Shown here: positions 1 to 11,899 of the stretch, one piece after another
How the letters are laid out: each line of letters begins with the position of its first letter
How positions within the stretch are numbered: position 1 is the stretch's first letter
Source of the DNA: Phanerodontia chrysosporium
Taxonomy: Eukaryota; Basidiomycota; Agaricomycetes; Polyporales; Phanerochaetaceae
Length of the DNA: 64,000 nt
Direction: 5' to 3'
Assembly (NCBI GenBank): GCA_001910725.1
Contig: MJGA01000016.1
Location: forward strand, 558,001-622,000
Program-made: the position numbers and the translations under genes
The notes under the pieces: model-generated
The model's input: the letters and a program-made list of their open reading frames with translations, nothing else
Told to the model about the DNA's origin: nothing
Database searches by the model: none

Positions 1-557
1 GGCGAGAACTGTTGGCTTTGCACAGATATAGCAGGACGAGGCGCACAGGCGGGTGTCGCAAGCTGCAGTCGGTCTCGGGTCTCCAGAAATCGCCGTGTGA
101 GGAGTCGGGCTCGAGGCTGGAAGCTGTACGCAGGCTCAGCCTGGCCGGCCACCACATGTACAGCATTCCATCCAATCGGTCCTTTCCGAACGGCCGCCGC
201 AGCCAAGCGCGTCCTCAACTAGGAACAATAGCGGCTGGGAAACCCGCTCAGCCGCGGAACATACCCAGAATTGTCCTAGAAATCCGGCAACGAGGCCTCG
301 CAGGGCCACGAGCGTGGCGTTAGGGGCAGAGTGGTCGAGCGGAAGACATGTTTATTCCACTAGCGCCCGAGAGCGGAGACATGGTACATCGTACAGATAC
401 AGCATCCGATAACTTAGCACAATAACTCAAAGCAGGAAGGGCACAAAGGCTTGTCAGAAACAAGAGGGATAATCGGAACAAAAGTACAAAAGTCAGAAAA
501 ATCGGAAACCGGAAACGCAGGAAACCCAGAAAACTGGAAACTGGAAACTTTGAACCC
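1..557. other. 3' flank, no gene seen
   Basis: Left edge of the window, downstream of the RBR gene. Open frames here are short and on both strands, with no recognisable domain. Positions about 500-550 carry an imperfect run of GGAAAC units, probably in the 3' UTR of the RBR gene. Confidence 0.5.
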
Positions 558-3500
558 TCAGAACCAGTATTCCAGCCCGATTCCGCCATGCTCGTTGTGC
601 ATGTGCTCGTACACCTGCCCGCTCTCCTTGAACGTCGACAGGCATACCCAGCAAATGTGCGCCTTGCAGCTCGTGCATGCGATGTGGTTGCATCCCGAGA
701 TCCGCTCGATGGGATCTTGCAGCCCGGGCAGTTCTTGACGTCACGCGTGCTCGACCACTGCTGGAAAAGCCGCTTGTCCTCCGCCTCGCGCCGCGCGCAC
801 GTCGTGCCGTCGTGGCTCTCGACGTGGCACTTGGCGCAGATGCGCACGAGGCAGGACGGGCACTGCAAGACGGTGTCGGCAGCCGCGGAGCGGTACACCT
901 GCGGGCAGTCGGGTGTCGGGCAGTAGAAGAACTCGTCGGGTCTAGAATGGATATAGGAGAGAAAAGATGCGCGGACGACGTCGAAGAACTGCTCGGGCGC
1001 AGGATCTCCTTCGCGATATGTATGGGACGAGGGCCCCACAGCGACCCTCGTCGCCCAGACATGTCACGGGAACACCCGCGTGTCGACTGTCGCGACAGGT
1101 AACCCTCGAGACAGCTCTTGCACCATGAGTGTCCGCATGGAAGAGTGACAGGCAGACGACGTCGCCCAGACAGACAGGACAGCTGCGGCCCTTGTGGGCT
1201 GGTGTCGGTCGTGCCGTGCCTGGACATGTCGCAAGATCAGCCGCGTCACACGCAGGCGTCGTCGTCGCCGCGAATCTTGAGACTCTGTGTAGGGAAGTCC
1301 AGCACGACATTCTCGTGTCCTAGTTCCTGTTGCAACTTCATAAGGTCAGCGCTCAGGAAGAGTCCGATAAGTTTGCCGTGGATAGGGAAGGTGTGGAACA
1401 TTTGAGTCCGGAGTTCCTGTACCTTCCGCAGGATCGAGGACCGTACCGCATGTCGGGCGGCGGGTGGACCGAAGAGAGAGATGTAACACTTGCGTGGGTC
1501 ACGATTGATGAGGACGCCATGGTGTGCATGTTGTAGACGTTCGAGGAACTCTATCCCAGATGGAGTAGTAAAGAACGGATCCCATACGTTGTGCCCGTCG
1601 GATATTACTCGATCGCCTCGAAGCAGAGCTTCGAAGGACGATTTGATGTGCGTGAGGACTTCAAGCTTCGACGCGGCAATCTTCACGCCGACAGGCGGCG
1701 CATCCCTCGAGTTTCCGCGTTTGTCATACCATGAGATAATGGAGTTCTCTGGGCCAGCCCTCACACGACTTCGAAGGGCCACCAAATCGTAGAGAAGAGC
1801 TTGGAACACGTCTCGGGGAAGAGTGTAGTTGATCGTACGGGTGTGAGTCGCTGATAGTACTTCGCTGCCTAGAAACTTGAATCTGCGGTTGTTCAAGGCC
1901 TTCGCGGCTCTCGCAGCACCTTCCGGGGAGGCGTAATGCGCCCACGCGAGCACGTGCTGTCGCACGAAGGGTGGAGCAAGGACGGTGATCTTGAGGAGCT
2001 CGCCGTGCTGTCGCGCTGTACGGAACAAGTCATGAAGAGCATCTTTGAGCACCTTGTAGTTTGGTCGGTCGAGCATGGGGCGTCCGACGGAACAGAAGCG
2101 CGCGAGGTCGGATTCCTTGGTATCTGGGGGAAGCCCGGTGACTTTGACGGTGAACCGCGCAACGCTGGGGACGCCTCTGTGCAACACCGCGAAGAGCTCG
2201 CAATCTCCCAGTTCGGTTGACATGATTTTCGCGATCGCTTCCCGGCAGCATCTTCCGTGAGATATCCAAGATACGCGACTCGATGAGGAGCAGCAAACTC
2301 CAGACGAACGTCACCGTCGTGAACAGAGCCTTTCCCAAGGGCGGTAGATTGTTGGGAGGCAAGCTGGGCGTGGACTGTGGCACCAAAGAGCACTCGATTG
2401 TCGAGCGCAGCCACAGCCTTCATTGCCTGGTCATGTGTTGGAAACGTAGCTCTGACCGTCATTGTCGGGCCATCGCATTCTGCCGGTAGGTGCACCTCTG
2501 AAACCTCCCCGAACGACCGCAGCGCGTGCAGCAGATCACCAGAGGTCCTCTTCGAAGGTACGCCCTTGATAAAGACAACGCGGGACTCGAAGCCAGTCTT
2601 GACATGTTGCACTTGCAACCCAGGTCCGAACACGACATGGACAGCGTCGAGGACATTGATAGACATCGTGGTTGGAGGAGGTCTCGAAGGCCGAGGTTTC
2701 ACAGGTGCGAATCGCTGCACATTCCGTCAGCTAACTGCATACTGTACGGAGCATTCGATTACGTACATTCTCAATACCTAGCCCAGGTGGAAACAACGGT
2801 ATTGGCTTCATAGGTTGGACCGTGAAGGCCGGATCCCGGCAAGGGGTCAGCAATGCCGCATCTTGCCGGCTCCTTGAGGTGGAGGCTGCGGCGGGGTCCG
2901 GAACGTGCCCAGCAGTTGATTCAACTGTAGTGTGATTCGGGTTAATTGATGACGGGATGTGATGTATTATCTTGTCCTACTTTGGCCTCGATACTCCTGT
3001 GATCTGATGGAGGCTTTTGAACAGCGCGTTTCGAACCGTTATCAAGCGAGGACCATGAAGAGGTCGCTGTCAAAGGCTGTCTCCGATGAGCCGAAGACGA
3101 GATGTAGATGTAGATCTGAGCTGACCTGTGCTAGCGTTGACACAGGAGGCTTTGATGTAACATGTGCGAACCTGCAATGTTGCCGACTGCAGCGGCCTCT
3201 CAAGAAGTCCCAACAGACGGGACGGGTCACCGGACTCGAGGCATCGTCCGTAAGCAGCGGCGATGTCTCCGGTGAAGTAGAGGCCTGATGTACTAGTTAG
3301 TCTTATGAATAGAAGAAGTGTGACTCTGGCTTACGCTGGATGAACTCCGTCAAGCGTCTCGTTGTGCAGTGGGACGACTAGCTGGGGTAACGAAGCAGAC
3401 GTCCTTTGTCGGCCTTGATCTTCATAGGAACGCCGCGCCAGCGGTTGTACATCCTGTTTAGCAGTAGGCTTGCCCCCAGGATGGCGCCTCCAGCAATTTT

Positions 3501-4620
3501 CGCCAAGCCAACAATCCCCTCTAGGAATCGTTCGCAAACTTCGTCAGAAGCGCCCAGGTACTGTGATGTTCGCCGAATAAGTATTTGAAGACAGCACAGG
3601 ACAGTCGTAGCACCTTTTTCCATTCAGATACTGGTGGATGAAGTCGTCGGCATTCGCGTCCCCATATGCACTTCATGTTTCTGGTCATGTACATGAAGCA
3701 TGGAAGCCGAGATTCGTCGTTCTCCAAGCGGGTAACAGCATCTGGAGCTGCGGACTGAGCTGGTGCTGTGCCAATCTCCTGAGCACGACTGCTAGAGGGC
3801 AGAAAGGGCTCAGCAGCATCGGTGACCCGGAAGTACTGTTTGTCGATGGACGTAGGGCAGCGCTTGCCTCGCTTACACCGACCTTTCAAGAAATCCCTAC
3901 AGTGCTCGACTGCGGCTGGTTTTGAATCAGAGGACGATGCGGCAGTTGGTCTCGAGGGTGAGGCTGAGGTTACTATTGGCTCCAAGTCTGACCTGCCACT
4001 ACTGGATTTCGCTGAGGCATAGACGTTTTGGTCTGAGTTGGAACAACAGATGGGGCTGCACGCTATCGCACGATCAATCCGCCAGTCACATCAATCATTG
4101 CACAGATGCTCACCGGTTTCTCTATAACGTGCCGTCTGTGACATCGTCTACCCCAAGGGCAACGGTTGTTTTGGAAGTTTTTGCAAATCTCGTCGCTTTT
4201 CTATGAGAAGATAATTGAGCGGCGCTAGACTTCCTTGAAGAAACTATTATACCTGGAGAGGTACATCGCGGGACCCAGGGACCTCTTCCTCGTCATCCGA
4301 GGACGAGGAGGATTTCACTGATGCTTCCTCCTCGTCCTCGAATCCGAAACAGCAGCCACCACTGAAGCTGCGTCCGTACCTGATTCCTCTTCATCTTCAC
4401 CTAACGGGTCTATGGGATGCTCATCCTACATTGTGTGAGCTATTGCAGATCAATGGAAGATAGACGAACTCACGGAAGATATATGCGGGCGAGGGCAATG
4501 GTCATTCTTGCAACGACCCTCTGCAAAATTTCGGCATGGGGCCAGATTGCGTGGATGCCACGCGGAGCAACGCGAACGTTTACACTCGCCACGAAGGTAC
4601 CAGTGACATAGAGGACCTGA
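558..4620 (-). CDS. CCCH zinc finger / RRM / RING-IBR-RING (RBR) E3 ligase-like protein, frame-interrupted
   Basis: Probable RNA-binding RBR ubiquitin ligase. Two tandem CCCH fingers lie at about 4600-4480 (CHWYLRGECKRSRCSAWH, then CRNFAEGRCKNDHCPRPH). More follow near 4180 (CKNFQNNRCPWGRRCHRRH), 3900, 3730 (CMYMTRN-type, ending RRLHP), 3530 and 3220 (CWDFLRGRCSRQHCRFAH). RRM-like domains lie at about 2650-2350 and 2170-1900. RING1 (CPVCLGDVV, then LPCGHSWCKSC) is near 1170-1110, the IBR (FYCPTPDC, CPSCLVRICAKC) near 935-830, and RING2 (NCPGCK, then GCNHIACTSC with the expected catalytic Cys) near 735-640. The protein ends GLEYWF at 558. The frame must be changed near 711, 1000, 1025, 1068, 1091, 1151, 2238 and 3527; each change is repaired by adding one base to a short, mostly G/C run. 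The 5' end is uncertain because an upstream exon may lie beyond 4620. Either assembly errors or a decaying gene. Confidence 0.72.
4298..4340. repeat. 15-nt perfect inverted repeat
   Basis: Arms 4298-4312 (cgaggacgaggagga) and 4326-4340 are exact reverse complements with a 13-nt spacer. It sits inside the RBR gene, where the minus strand would encode a Ser/Glu/Asp-rich linker, so it may simply reflect low-complexity codons. Confidence 0.6.
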
Positions 4621-4639
4621 TGTCTAGAGAAATGGTGGA

Positions 4640-5214
4640 TTATAATTGAGCGTAGTGCATGGTGTACTGCATACGCATACGTACTCGCTTTGGGGGCAAG
4701 CTCCTGTTGGGAGGCCCGCAGGTGTCCCAGCGGCGCTTGTGCGGGTTGTACAGCCGGGCCGTGTTCTCCTTCATCACAGAAGCGGTAGGAGGCGAAGCAG
4801 GCTCCTTGACGAGTGCGGCGTTCAGGCAAGACAGTATACACGAGTGTGGCGTCAGCTTACTGGGGCTTTGGGCAATTCGGGCTCCGCGTGCGTCCTGCCC
4901 CCACGCTTGCGGCGGCGAGGGAGTGCTGCCTGCGGAGTAGACGCGGGGGCAGTGTGCTGCGCCTGGGCCTGCTGGACCTTAACCTTACTGGCAACGACGG
5001 GCGGGCCCGTGCTGGCGACGGCTCATCGGACGACTTCGTGGGGTGCTTGCGCACATTTGTTCGAGGCATTCTGGCCAATGTTCATGTGAAGCGAGCGGAC
5101 ACGGGTGGTGGTCGTCAGCAGAGAACGGATGATAGATGTGTGAGCGGTGCCCACGCCTGATGGAATGGTGCTGGAGTCAGCTTTTCTCACCCCCGGAGCC
5201 TTGCGCAACCGCAC
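4640..5214 (-). CDS. unrecognised basic/Pro-rich open frames, possibly upstream exons of the RBR gene
   Basis: Two minus-strand stretches look protein-like but match nothing I know. One, around 4800-4660, reads NTARLYNPHKRRWDTCGPPN and stops near 4650. The other, around 5080-4860, is rich in Lys, Arg, Pro and Gln (KVKVQQAQAQ, PRRRKRGGRTH). A GT-AG intron could join them. They could be 5' exons of the RBR gene, a separate small gene, or non-coding sequence. No function is proposed. Confidence 0.22.
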
Positions 5215-5694
5215 CAGCGAACCTTGCTATGCGCCGATCACCGATCACTGATGGGGTAACACGCGTTTCTTACTTCGTAACAGTCGTCGTCTTACCCCGT
5301 TTCTTACGGGTCAATAGCCAATTTTGTAGCCCCATTCTATTACTCTTCTATCTGCTCCTTAGCTTCGTGGCGCGTGGAACCCCCACTGCCGCCGGCCGCG
5401 ACGTCGATCCCCAGCCTCGTGCTACGCACTTCGTGGGCGGGATTGAGGTTCCATCTCACCCAAGTTCAAGCGCGAATCGACGCCATACGTCATTCACACA
5501 AGCAGGTGCTCAACGGCTGCAAGGCAAATTACGTTCGAGAAGGAGCGCTTAGGATACATTAGACCGCGAGGAGTGAAGTGTGAAATGTAAAACGATACGG
5601 TCAGCTGAGAGCAGCGCACAGACAGACACCCAGACCATGGAAGCAGACCAGAAGGCGCAGCGCGAGGACACCGGTTCAAGTCGAAGGCAAAAGA
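5215..5694. other. intergenic, nothing recognised
   Basis: Gap beyond the KAR5 stop. A plus-strand frame at 5136-5552 has one hydrophobic stretch but no start context, domain or neighbouring exon that would support a gene. Confidence 0.4.
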
Positions 5695-8196
5695 CTAGGA
5701 GGCGCAGCTCTCCGATCTTGCAGCGCATAGTCGGTCAGGGATCCGTGAGAAGCGCCGTTGGCGATGGCGTTCAGCAGAGTCAGGCGCGGCACGGGCGACC
5801 AGATAGGCGGAGCGCGAAGGCAGTAGAGCGAAAGTTGGCGCGCGCGGACACGAGTAGACGGGCGTGCCCGCTTCGCTGACGAGAGGCCCCTGAGCGTCGC
5901 ACGCCTTCGCGATGTCGCCGAGAGACATTGTACGGAAGCATAGAGTCGTCGGTAGCCACTTTCTGAGAGAGAGCACTAGGAGCAGAGTGCCCTTTGGGCG
6001 GCGTAAGCAGGGTCCGGCAATAGTCCTCTTGTATGCAGGGCTGAGAACGCACCAGTACTGTGGAGAACCCAATCCGCAAGAGGTACCATGCTACTTGCAG
6101 ACAAAACCAGCCAGCTCGGAAGGCCGGAAGCTGTAATAAAACATCTAGGTTTGTCCGATTGCCTGTGATCAATTAGATATCTGCCTGTACATGAGGCACG
6201 GTCTGTGCCGGCACTTACCGCCGGAAACGGTTTGGAGCAGCCACATTAGACCATACTCAGCCCATCCTCGCACCCAGGGCGCGTCCCAGATGCTGGCATG
6301 ATAGCGGCTCGTGTTAGTTAGCTCCCCCCTTACGGCGGCAGCGGTCTCGTTGATAGCCGACATTTCGTCACGGGTGCGGTTCGCCAACTCGGCCAAGACT
6401 AGTGCGAGGTGTGCGGCCGAGTCGGTGGATTCTTGCTGGACGCGACGTGCGACTGCGGCTTGAGAGGCATAGACGGCGAGCTCTGCCGCCGCTTCGGTGC
6501 TTGTTGACAACAGCCGCTCGATCGACTATATGCATCTCAACGTCACCCTCTCCGCAGGGCGTAGGATTATGAACACTCGCCTGCTGCAGAACCCGCACGT
6601 CACTACGGAAACTTTGCCATTGGATCACGCTCAGGTCCTGGAATGTTCCCGAAGGTCAGTTATCGGATAGATATTCAGCAGCATGTACGTACAGCTTGTT
6701 CTTGCAAAGCTTGATATTGAACAGCCGCTCCTGCGAACATTGCGGAAGCCTCAGCGTTGAGAGCCCGCTGGAATGTTGTCAGGAGTGCGCTCAGGGTTGC
6801 GGCGTGCTATTCCACTTGGTGAATAGCGCGAGAAGAGAGTATGAAGGATAGGGTACCTCTTGCGCGGTGAGCTCAAGGTTCAGGCTCATCTGCAGAAGTA
6901 TTAGCGGTCTCCTGCCCTCGACGCTTTGTCATTTGCCGCGATACCTCTTCACCGGCACGTCGGCCGGCTTGGGCGTGAGACTCTTGCAATTCCGCCAACA
7001 TGCCCCTGAAAATAGTCGCAGCCTAGGCCGCTGAGCATTGAGAACATCTGGGACACGTGCGTTCTTCGCGTACCTCCGCAGATACACTCTTGACGGACTC
7101 GGATAGAGCAATGGTAACCTGTGACAGCTCACGTTCCATGATACCCATGTCGGCCAGCACCGTTTGTGTTCGCTGTCGCACTCGATCAGCCCCTAGATCA
7201 TCAACTTGGTGGACGACAGACTTGGAGAATATCGTCTACTTGGCTCTGCCTCAATGAGGTGTCCTCTGCCTGAGTTTGCAGTACTTGAAGCAGTGATAAG
7301 ACTTCGAGCGTAGCATTCCGGTATGTGTCCTTGGCCGTATCTTGCGCGCAACGTTATCAAACCTTTAGCGGTTGGACAAAGCTGCTGGACGTACCGATAT
7401 CATGCCAGCGTCGGTACGCGTAGCATAGTTGCGCTGCGCATCAAGGTTCAGTCGCATCCCAGGGTGCATCAGAAAGACCAGACTAACGGGCTTCTCGGAG
7501 GTATCCGGAGTAGCTGGACCAGTATTGCGCACTCCTGGACAACGCCCTGATCGTCGCGACGGTACCCCACAATCAGCAAGCCGCATATATGCTATCAGAA
7601 TGGTGCGAACGGACCCGACGCAGGCGTTCAACGAAGCCCTTGGCAGGAATTCAGGCGATTGGCCCTCGACTGTAAACGGGTTGCACTCAAGCGGGGGCGA
7701 GTGATTCGCGGTGGCGAGCTCGCAAAGGGTCATCGCAATCGCAGCTAGGGTGGCAATGAGCGCATACAGTGCCGTGAGCGGAGTTGGTTACCTCGAATTC
7801 GCTCTCCCTCGTCCACTTCAAGCTCCCCGCAGTGCACACGGAGCGCGCCTGCCACGCGTCGGAAACAGTCTGGCCTGTGCGCGTCATTGTAGCCCTCGAA
7901 TCGAGCTGAGGTCACAAGCGAGGTCAGGTAGGCATTGACGTAACAATCCCGAGTGTCCTGACCGGCTTTCTCGATGATCGTCGAGGCGTCTGCAGACAGC
8001 CTGAAACCTAGCAGAATAGAGGATGAATGAGACGGTCTTCCGAAAACAAGAAAGCCGCCCAACCTGAGGAAGAAGTCTCAATCAAACTGTCTGCAGGGGC
8101 GTTCTCTACCGTCTTCGACCAGGAAAAGCCCCGTCCACCGACAGGGTTGCAACACAATGACACTATGAGCCAGACGATGGACTTGTGTGGGAACAT
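5695..8196 (-). CDS. KAR5: Kar5/Tht1-like nuclear fusion (karyogamy) protein
   Basis: Kar5-family proteins sit in the ER/nuclear envelope and are needed for nuclear membrane fusion after mating. The ATG at 8196 opens a signal-peptide-like N-terminus (FPHKSIVWLIVSLCC). Spliced exons then give the Cys-rich family region: CFRRVAGAL, MTLCELATA, ACVGALSRSAQYWSSYSGYL and QLCYAYRRWHDI. A long helical region follows (about 7300-6330, ending ESTDSAAHLALVLAELANRT), then WVRGWAEYGLMWLLQTVSGG and the membrane stretch FRAGWFCLQVAWYLLRIGF near 6080. There are about nine short introns; those in the Cys-rich part splice cleanly. One possible 1-nt slip lies near 7220. The C-terminal exon after about 6060 is uncertain; I favour the frame ending at 5695. 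Head-to-head with the GST gene, 416 bp apart. Family call from motif recall, not alignment. Confidence 0.75.
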
Positions 8197-8547
8197 CTTG
8201 CGGTGCAAACGTCACCTTTTTGCGGTCTTCCGTCACCCTTCCCGTAGTATCTGCTAAAACAAGTACCGAAATAAGGGACTTGCGACTGAAGTCGGTGTGG
8301 TCGCAGACCAAAAGCGCGACGCCATCCAGCGCCTGTCCATTCCCCCAGACCACGTGATCGCATAGTCGCCCCGGCCATTATCCGGCCCGACTCCCGAATC
8401 AATGCGGAGTGTATTCCCCGTCCCGACTCTTGAGCTCGTCAATGCCTCGGGGCCCCCGAGGCACTGACTCAGTGGCATTGACTAGCAGTGACTGCTTCAA
8501 TTCGAGAAACGACGCGCAGCGTACGCAAACGTGTACTGCGGAAATTG

Positions 8548-8556
8548 TATATATAT
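8548..8556 (+). promoter_or_regulatory. TATA-like element upstream of the GST gene
   Basis: TATATATAT about 57 bp upstream of the ATG at 8613, within the 416-bp divergent KAR5/GST promoter region. Confidence 0.4.
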
Positions 8557-8612
8557 GCGAGAGTTGTCGCTGACGAACTCTAATAAGCTACTTCCCCACG
8601 ACCCTCTCGTTC

Positions 8613-9730
8613 ATGATGTCGAATCCTGCTGCTCAAGATTCTGCTACCTTGACCCTCCATCACCTGAACGATTCCAGGTCGCAGCGCATCCTATGGCTTC
8701 TGGTGAGAAAACTCTTTGTATTCCTATGGTACTAGCCGACGAATGTCTCGGGACCTTTTTCTACTTGTCCAGGAAGAGCTCGAGATGCCATACAAGCTTG
8801 TCAAGTACCAGCGCCGCGAAGACAAAAGCACTCCCGACGAGCTCAAAGCCATCAGCCCTTTGGGGACTGCCCCTGTGATCACAGATGGCGATGTCACGCT
8901 AGCAGAGAGCGGCGCCATCATTGGTGCGTTTATTTTGTGGCCGTGGAGCAGTCTCGTCTGAGAATGTCGAACATCACACGGAACAGAATACATCTTGGAC
9001 AAGTACGGCAATGGACGATTCCTGCCTTCAGAGTCTGGGAAAATCCACGACCTGTTTTGTGCGTCCTATTATTCGGTTGCGGTTTCAGGATCGCAACCCT
9101 GCGTCTGAAGACCCGTACGTTCCTGATTAAACCTTGCCTTGACAGTCAGACATTACGCCGAGGGCACCGTGATGCCTTTGCTCGTTCAGAAGCTCATTTA
9201 TGGCCTAGTCCCTCAGAGGTCTCCGTTCATCATCCGGCCGCTTGTGCGGCGTATCTTCTCGACGTTAGACAGCCTGGTAGTCGACCCGCGCCTCCAAATC
9301 CAGGCGACATTTGTACGCCGTCCTCTATTCGCGCAGACATGTCCGTGATCTAATACTCACTTCTCACGATTGCGCGGGGTAGATCGAAGAACACCTGTCA
9401 AAGTGCGGCGACTGGTTGGCTGGTGGACAAGGACCCACATCCGCTGACTTCATGATGTCGTTCGCCCTGGAAGCGTGGGCGGACAGGTCTCCGGAGATGT
9501 TGGGTCCCAAGATCAGAGAATACGTTAAGCGAATTCATGCCCGGTACGTTCCCTTGGTCCAGACCTTCTTTATGCTCTCTGATGGGATTTTTGGCTACTG
9601 CGCAGTCCAGCCTATCAGCATGTAAGTCGTACTCCTCGTGTACGCTACTTGTCCCGGTGACTGACCACTCCCTTGACATCAGGCACTTGCGAAAGGAGGC
9701 GAGTACAAATACGCGAAGCCCGCTCTGTGA
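8613..9730 (+). CDS. glutathione S-transferase (cytosolic, fungal)
   Basis: Conjugates glutathione to electrophiles or reduces peroxides in the cytosol. After splicing, the N-terminal thioredoxin-like domain reads HHLNDSRSQRILWLLEE, with SRSQR at the usual catalytic-Ser position. It continues with the cis-Pro loop GTAPVI and the glutathione-binding ESGAIIEYIL. The helical C-terminal domain contains HYAEGTVMPLLVQKL, then HLSKCGDWLAG and FALEAWADRSPEMLG. It ends PAYQHALAKGGEYKYAKPAL at TGA 9728-9730. Splice sites that keep the frame: 8702/8773, about 8922 to 8988, about 9059 to 9147, about 9313 to 9382, then a short exon (PAYQH) near 9608-9622 and a final exon from about 9682. About 250 residues, normal for the family. 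The exact GST subclass cannot be fixed by eye. Confidence 0.88.
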
Positions 9731-10380
9731 TCGACTTCAGGAGATTGCGCGCACTCCTCACACGTTGGAATGTAGTCGCCCAGTCAAATACCCCGCATCC
9801 TCTGCAGTCTGTGACTTTCTTGATCGGATGTGACAAAGGCGGATTCCCTTTGACTTACTGCAAACGGAATAGCAGCATACAGCCCTGGATGGTAGCAGCG
9901 AATTCTGATGAGTGTTCCTGTCCTATGCGTGCGCTCCCACGTCGCCATTCAGAACGCCGCTTATTTCTTGCTTCTTGGACCTGAAGATATGTGCCCAAGC
10001 AACGTGTTTCCAGGGTCTACGTAAGTATCTCGTGCGTTACATTGTCCTGGATAATATGCCAGGGCCGTCAGATTATCTACATGGAAGCGGAATAATACAT
10101 AATGGCGTATTACAACTCAATCGGAGAGTTACGATAGGGTACAATCACTAGGGATACACTGGTCGGGAAGCGAACGAAGATGCGTGTCCTCGGGATGAAG
10201 CAATGCAAACGAAAGAAATTAAGCAATACATGCATGGAATGTGGCCTGTGGTTTCAAGAAGAAAGAAGGTTCAGGCGGCTTTGAAGAATGCAGCGTCAAC
10301 AAAAACGGCGCACGAAGCCGGTCTAAGACGGAATAGGTAGAATCTAAGATACTCACAGGGCCAGAAAATTTTTGACGGAT
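9731..10380. other. intergenic, nothing recognised
   Basis: Between the 3' ends of the convergent GST gene and the coiled-coil gene. Only short frames without domains; probably 3' UTRs. Confidence 0.45.
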
Positions 10381-11899
10381 CTAACGGCGGTCATCGACAC
10401 GGATTTTCTTGGAGGCAGGGCCTCCTTGGGCAAGCTTCGCTTCCCACCGTGCGGGACCTTCACCTTCGACCCACTCACCAGTGGTTGGGTCCCGCTCGAA
10501 GTCGCCATCGCGATAGCCGTACCGCTCCTGGAGGAGCTTGAGGAGCGGGTTCCTGAGAGCGGGATCCATGCGGACGTTCTCGCCGGGATGGTAGCTGCCG
10601 ACGCCGTGGCGCGAAAGGCTCTCCTCGAAGAGCGCCTCCTCGTACGTGCAGCCGCAGTTGAGCGTGCCCGGCGGCGCCATGCGCGGAGGGTGCGCACGCC
10701 GTTCACGCCGCGAGTCGTGCCAGGCGCACAGCGCGTTGCCCGCGCGGTTCAGCGAGCAGAACAGCTTGATGCGCGCCTCCGTACGTGCGCGCCAGCCCTC
10801 GTCCGCAGGCGACGCGAGCGGCGTCGGGAGCCCGCTCGGTGTGCCGCCGTACGACACGCGCTGGAGCTCCTTCTCGAGGTGTTCGGCCTTGCTGCGTGCG
10901 GCGTGGTACTTGTGCTCGAGCTCGGAGACGCGCGACCGCAGCGCGCGCACCTCGTCCTCGAGGCGGTCCTGCGAACCGCGCGAAGAGCGGGCCATCGCGA
11001 TGCTCGGGGCCGTGATGGACGCGGGCGACACGTTCATCGCCATTCCAGTCGGTGAGGTAGAGATCGGCGATGGCAAGATCGGTGGGGGCTGCATGACGGG
11101 CGCGCGCGACTGGTGATAGGAGTACTGATCCGGGTAGGATGAGGGCATGGCATGCGTCGGGCTTCCAGATCCTGAGTATGAGGAATTATATTGTTGATAT
11201 GATAGGAGCGCGTTGGGTGGGCTGTCTGAATGAAGGGGGGTGTTTGGGGTAGCGAGGTAAGGAGCGAAAGAGTCTTCCGCGGGTGGCGCGACGATATAGC
11301 TTCCGGACAATCCAGAGGTTGGGGAAGGCGTCCACGCCATGCCAGACGGAGAAGCATTAGAAGGAGAATGTGTCGATAGGCCGAGGTCTCCCATGGCCCC
11401 AGAAAGGCTCGATGTGCCGACCGGATTCAGATGTCTAGCACCTGGACTACGGTACTGGTCGTGCTGCAGGAGATGAGTGGCAGGCGTGCGGCGACAGAAT
11501 ACGAGTACTTACCGACTGCGAGTAGCTTTCGGGGTTATAGAAGTGCTGCTGATCTCCGCTACCGCCTCTACGGCTGGATCCGGAGGTCTGTACTCCACCA
11601 GAGAATCCTCGGTGGCTCTGTTCGTCTTTGAGAGAGGCAGACGACCAATTCCCGTAAGGATGCGTCATGATTGACAACTCGCCACGAGTAGAACTCTGCG
11701 AATGCTTTCTCTTGTAGCGCGTAGAAGACGAGGTGGAATATCTGGCGGCGCGAGAAGACGACCGAGAAGAGGGAGGAGAGTGCAGCAGACTGTGTCCGGT
11801 ATCGAGAGAGACTGGCTCGACCTTGACAGTGGTGGAGCTGGGCGAGAGTCCGTCACAGCTGTTATAAGAGTCAGAGACGTCCATGGCGGTGCAGACCAT
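10381..11899 (-). CDS. unrecognised Ser/Pro-rich protein with coiled coil
   Basis: I do not recognise this gene. Two main exons are joined by an intron (donor near 11512, acceptor before HDQYRSPGARHLNPVG near 11460), which keeps one frame for about 490 residues. The N-terminal half is Ser/Pro/Tyr-rich and looks disordered (MVCTAMDVSDSYNSCDG at the start). A heptad-like stretch near 10980-10860 (RLEDEVRALRSRVSELEHKY) is a probable coiled coil. It is followed by a compact Cys/His/Trp-containing domain at about 10790-10560 (IKLFCSLNRAGNALCAWHDS, then TLNCGCTYEEALFEESL) and a basic tail (ASKKIRVDDRR). The layout suggests a nuclear regulator, but that is inference. Codon use is GC-rich and the frame is clean. 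Confidence 0.7.

Noticed and set aside
493..1310. Three overlapping minus-strand frames that look like three separate proteins
   Set aside because: Conserved RING/IBR residues jump between the three frames in order, so they are pieces of one RBR domain broken by single-base slips.
4640..5250. A transposon or retroelement fragment
   Set aside because: The Lys/Pro/Gln-rich frames lack reverse transcriptase, integrase or transposase motifs, terminal repeats or target duplications.
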